Source of the DNA: Sphingobacterium sp. ML3W
GTDB taxonomy: Bacteria > Bacteroidota > Bacteroidia > Sphingobacteriales > Sphingobacteriaceae
DNA: 64,000 nucleotides
Direction of reading: 5' to 3'
NCBI RefSeq assembly: GCF_000747525.1
Contig: NZ_CP009278.1
Coordinates: forward strand, 372,001-436,000
The notes beneath the pieces were generated by a model. That model was not told where the DNA came from. It worked only from the letters and a program-made list of their open reading frames with translations, and did no database searches. Of the stretch, positions 63,313-64,000 are shown one piece after another. Positions within the stretch are counted from its first letter, which is position 1. Each line of letters opens with the position of its first letter. The position numbers and the translations under genes were made by a program.

Positions 63313-63999
63313 ATGAAAATGAATAAGAAGTTAGCTGTTTTTGGTCTTACTGTGGCTACATCAGCAATGTTATTTGGGAGCTGTTCAACAATTCAAAATG
63401 CAAATAATACCACAAAAGGTGGGGTAATCGGTGGGGTTGCGGGAGGTGCGTTAGGTGCACTTATTGGTAACAAGGCAGGTAGTACTGCTATTGGTACGAT
63501 TGCAGGAGCTGCTATTGGTGGTGCTGCAGGTGTATTGATTGGTAAGAAGATGGATAAGCAAGCTGCTGAGATTGCTAAAACGGTAGAAGGTGCTGAAGTT
63601 ACCCAGGCTGGTGAAGGTATTGTTGTAAAATTTGATTCAGGTATTTTATTTGATTTTAACAAGTCAGCTTTAAAAGCTTCAGCAAGAGAGAACATCAAAA
63701 ATTTAGTAGCAACTTTAAATAAAGAGCAAGGTACAGATATCTTAGTTATTGGTCATACAGATAATGTGGGTTCACTTGATGCAAATCAAAAAGTTTCTGA
63801 AAATCGTGCTAATGCTGTTCGTGCTTTTGCTGTTTCTCAAGGGTTGGCTTCATCACGTATCCGTACAGAGGGAAGGAATTTTTCTGAGCCACTAGAGAGT
63901 AATGATACTGAAGCAGGTCGTGCAGCAAATCGTCGTGTAGAGATTGTTATCGTTGCAGGAAGCCAAATGAAACAAGAAGCTCAGAATCAAGCAAAATAA
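63313..63999 (+). CDS. OmpA-family lipoprotein with glycine-zipper region
   Basis: 228 residues from ATG 63313 (ATG 63319 also possible). Lipobox FGSC (Cys24), a glycine-zipper stretch (about 36-80, repeated GG and GA pairs), then an OmpA-like peptidoglycan-binding domain with FDSGILFDFNKS, IGHTDNVGS and a NRRVEIVI ending. It would tether the outer membrane to peptidoglycan. The stop codon is 1 base before the window end. Confidence 0.9.
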   Translation: MKMNKKLAVFGLTVATSAMLFGSCSTIQNANNTTKGGVIGGVAGGALGALIGNKAGSTAIGTIAGAAIGGAAGVLIGKKMDKQAAEIAKTVEGAEVTQAGEGIVVKFDSGILFDFNKSALKASARENIKNLVATLNKEQGTDILVIGHTDNVGSLDANQKVSENRANAVRAFAVSQGLASSRIRTEGRNFSEPLESNDTEAGRAANRRVEIVIVAGSQMKQEAQNQAK

Positions 64000-64000
64000 G

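Noticed and set aside
1..64000. Insertion sequences, prophage, CRISPR arrays, rRNA or canonical tRNA genes
   Set aside because: No transposase or integrase product, no regularly spaced repeats and no rRNA signature was seen on either strand.

Overview
The window looks like one contiguous chromosomal stretch of a low-GC member of the Bacteroidota, most likely Sphingobacteriaceae (Sphingobacterium/Pedobacter type). The evidence is Bacteroidota-specific gene forms (lpxC-fabZ fusion, PorX, DUF4407, DUF1684), TAnnTTTG-type -7 promoter boxes, frequent TTG starts and almost no Shine-Dalgarno sequences. No rRNA, canonical tRNA, insertion sequence, prophage or CRISPR array was found. The genus is an inference from sequence style, not from a search.

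Layout. 1-2 kb: tsaE (cut by the window edge) and the response regulator/PglZ protein porX. 2-8.7 kb: an HD phosphohydrolase, the lipid A block lpxD, lpxC/fabZ, lpxA, an ABC ATPase, efp and 5-formyl-THF cyclo-ligase. 8.7-14.8 kb: a phosphoserine-phosphatase-like/PGDH-remnant/ACT fusion, an SDR, an arginase-like protein with degenerate metal site, rmuC and a DUF4407 membrane protein. 14.9-22.6 kb: dcp, a small protein, ugd, dnaG, yraN-like and a glutaminyl cyclase lipoprotein. 23-31.5 kb: a secreted DUF1684-peptide deformylase fusion, ruvX, ybeY, ndk, ispH, hemH, a membrane metallophosphoesterase, galT and galK. 31.6-42.8 kb: mfd, a helical hypothetical, a TPR-TM-HTH regulator, galE-uxs, waaA, a small secreted protein and hemW.

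42.8-47.5 kb is the most interesting part. A WYL-domain regulator faces away from a 0.9 kb non-coding stretch, followed by an SPFH/slipin protein and the RNA ligase RtcB. The non-coding stretch holds a circularly permuted tRNA-like structure: every arm and every expected tertiary base of a tRNA is present, but the order is V-loop, T-arm, capped acceptor stem, D-arm, and the open end lies where the anticodon loop should be. A second, less complete T-arm/capped-acceptor module follows at once. Two 19-bp dyads with the same geometry sit in the divergent promoter region and are candidate WYL operators. Together this looks like an RNA-repair or RNA-damage-response locus with a dedicated tRNA-mimic RNA.

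47.5-64 kb: an M1 peptidase, a sulfur block (MBL-rhodanese protein, decayed TauE/SafE exporter, Crp-type regulator, split YeeE/YedE pair), a PH-like membrane protein, two coupled sulfatases, mutY, ssb, pheS, a TetR regulator, rlmD and three envelope or unknown proteins ending with an OmpA-family lipoprotein.

The housekeeping genes form the background. Lipid A/Kdo genes (lpxD, lpxC/fabZ, lpxA, waaA) and nucleotide-sugar genes (ugd, uxs, galE, galT, galK) show investment in the cell surface. UDP-glucose can run through Ugd to UDP-glucuronate and through Uxs to UDP-xylose.
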